DNA from: Eriocheir sinensis
Lineage: Eukaryota > Arthropoda > Malacostraca > Decapoda > Varunidae
Assembly (NCBI RefSeq): GCF_024679095.1
Contig: NW_026112166.1
Coordinates: forward strand, 108,501-172,500
DNA length: 64,000 nt
Reading direction: 5' to 3'
The notes under the pieces: model-generated
Told to the model about the DNA's origin: nothing
What the model saw: the letters and a program-made list of their open reading frames with translations, nothing else
Databases searched by the model: none
Shown: piece by piece, positions 62,666 to 64,000 of the stretch
Layout of the letters: the number at the start of each line of letters is the position of its first letter
How positions within the stretch are numbered: position 1 is the first letter of the stretch
Made by a program: the position numbers and the translations under genes

Positions 62666-63287
62666 TTAAGGGGGTATTACGCTGTGCAAATTTTCCGTGG
62701 GCCTTGTCATAAAATCGTCGATTTTTGCCTACGTGGACATACTACCGTCGTCTTCCTATCACACTTGCCCCGCACTCTCTCAGCGTTCCGTGGTCTTGAC
62801 CGACACATTTTCACAACAACAAGTATGGCTGGCGTCCCTGCTCGCACCCCTGTTTTCACTCAAAGTGCCGTTGCTTTGGCTCTAGTGACAATCAATTTAT
62901 ACAAGCAACGGAAAAAGAAAAGAATGTGGAGGCGGCAATGGCTTGCAAGAAGAGAGGAGGGCAGTGAAGTGATGCAGCTGTTGCAAGAACTACGTCTTTA
63001 AGACGAGGAAGGCATGTCCCGTATTTTCTCAATTAAAGTGACCTCGGCAACAACACTCATAGCTGAGCGAATGCATAGGGACAGTAGGGTGTAGCTTCTT
63101 CCTCTTCTTGTTTCTTGTTATTGCTGATGATGATGATTGTGAATACCGTCGTCGTTCGGTGAAACCTACCGTAGCTACGGAAGATCGTGGACACGTCAGA
63201 AAACCACGGAAATGAGAACCACGCCAGCGGAAATCGTGGTTTGACTGAAGATCCACGGAAAATTTCCCCAGTGTAACAGCCCCTTTA
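62666..63287 (+). mobile_element. PIF/Harbinger DNA transposon remnant (616 bp) with TTA target duplication
   Basis: Element 62669-63284. The left end AGGGGGTATTACGCTGTG and the complement of the right end AGGGGCTGTTACACTGGG continue in both to AAATTTTCCGTGG, a 32-bp terminal inverted repeat. Each side carries TTA (62666-62668, 63285-63287), the 3-bp TWA duplication of PIF/Harbinger. It retains the first 58 codons of a transposase-like ORF and lacks the DDE catalytic part, so it is a deletion derivative. Confidence 0.85.
62825..63001 (+). pseudogene. Harbinger transposase N-terminal fragment
   Basis: ATG at 62825, 58 codons to TAA. The residues KKKRMWRRQWLARREEGS then LLQEL resemble the conserved basic start of Harbinger transposases (RR.W..PWL.RR...G....L..EL). 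After the stop DEEGMSRIF continues the expected acidic and aromatic pattern, and the catalytic core is deleted. Confidence 0.65.
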
Positions 63288-63654
63288 CTCTTGTTCCTTT
63301 GCCTCCTACTCTTCCCTCCTTTAAGTATCCTTTATCCTTTAATCCTCTTCCTCGTTTTTTCTATCTCTTATCCTTCTTATTTCTTTCCTTCCTTACCTTA
63401 CTTTTGTTCCACTGCCTCCCCCTTTCCCCTTCTCTCTATATCCTTCACCCTTCTCTCCTCACACGCTCATTCTCCTTTATACCCTGTTCTTACTTCTTTG
63501 TCTTCTGTGTCCCTTGTTAGTTCCCTTGGTTACTGTCCCTATTCCTCAGGCTCACTCCCTTCCTTCCTGTCCCATTTCCCTATTTTCTTTTCTCCCTTGC
63601 CTTTCCCTTCCTTCCTGTCCCAAATTCTTTCTTAACCAGGTTGCCACGTAAAAA

Positions 63655-63665
63655 AAAAAAAAAAT
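63655..63665. repeat. Poly-A run
   Basis: AAAAAAAAAAAAA within C/T-rich sequence (63290-63800), no gene seen there. Confidence 0.6.
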
Positions 63666-63880
63666 TCCTCCTTACCCTTTCTTTTTTGTTTCATTTAGTT
63701 CTCCATCCCTCACACACTTTCTCTAGCTGTTTTTTTCTCTCCGCTTTTCTCTCTCCTTTTGCTTTCTATCCTCCCTCCTCTTCCCTTTCCTTTTCTTTCT
63801 TGTTCTACTCCTACATTGATAAACTTTTTTCTTGTTTGTTTTATTATTCCGGTTTACGATGCCTTTGAGTTGGAACGGAA

Positions 63881-63883
<3 letters not shown>

Positions 63884-63959
<76 letters not shown>

Positions 63960-64000
63960 CCTGTGTGTGTGAGCGCGCACACACACACACACACACACAC
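63884..64000. repeat. (GT)n then (CA)n at the window edge
   Basis: GT run 63884-63957, inversion point GAGCGCGC, then CA; potential hairpin between the two arms. Confidence 0.95.

Overview
This is non-coding-rich nuclear DNA from an animal, most likely an arthropod and plausibly a decapod crustacean. The reasons are introns with GT-AG junctions, TATA boxes about 110-160 bp upstream of signal-peptide exons, an extreme density of (GA)n, (CA)n, (ACT)n and (AGG)n microsatellites and minisatellites, non-LTR retrotransposon remnants, MITEs, and a short degenerate CCTAA tract (the arthropod telomere unit). The taxon is an inference; nothing here identifies a species.

The only host protein genes I can support are three head-to-tail paralogues on the minus strand. 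Each has a signal-peptide exon, a short second exon and one or two terminal exons, with identical intron phases. Gene C runs 54674 to 46546 (101 residues), gene B 42924 to 38760 (86 residues) and gene A 24603 to 1079 (198 residues). The mature peptides share a cysteine pair separated by exactly 12 residues. B and C end in almost the same sequence (DYIKELFICKNRT), and A carries three such pairs. I do not recognise the family. Just downstream of each first exon lies an array of diverged tandem units of about 100-170 bp. In B and C these units look like decayed copies of the exon 1/splice-donor junction.

Mobile elements fill the rest. Two CR1-like LINEs (13.75-17.40 kb and 47.33-50.44 kb, minus) retain parts of an SGNH-esterase ORF1, endonuclease and reverse transcriptase. 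There are 5'-truncated CR1-like copies at 18.02-19.37, 29.56-29.80 and 40.70-40.88 kb. A truncated element with a CCHC finger and a restriction-like endonuclease region (R4/Dong-like) lies at 44.36-45.80 kb, the 3' end of another LINE at 35.69-36.14 kb, and a reverse transcriptase scrap at 61.29 kb. DNA elements include hAT-like MITEs with 8-bp target duplications (5.74 and 22.42 kb), a PIF/Harbinger remnant with a TTA duplication and a transposase N-terminus (62.67 kb), foldback elements (35.26 and 53.69 kb), and a MITE family with TATTCT-containing ends (1.4, 2.9, 5.4, 6.3 and 6.65 kb). A short element repeated about ten times shares its tail with the LINE at 36.1 kb.

Layout: 0-25 kb is gene A with its very large, transposon-filled first intron; 25-38 kb is mostly mini- and microsatellite; 38-55 kb holds genes B and C with LINEs in and between them; 55-64 kb is the region upstream of gene C, with microsatellites, a GC-rich foldback, low-complexity pyrimidine tracts and the Harbinger remnant. 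Four LINE copies abut the same kind of simple repeat on both sides, suggesting insertion into microsatellites.
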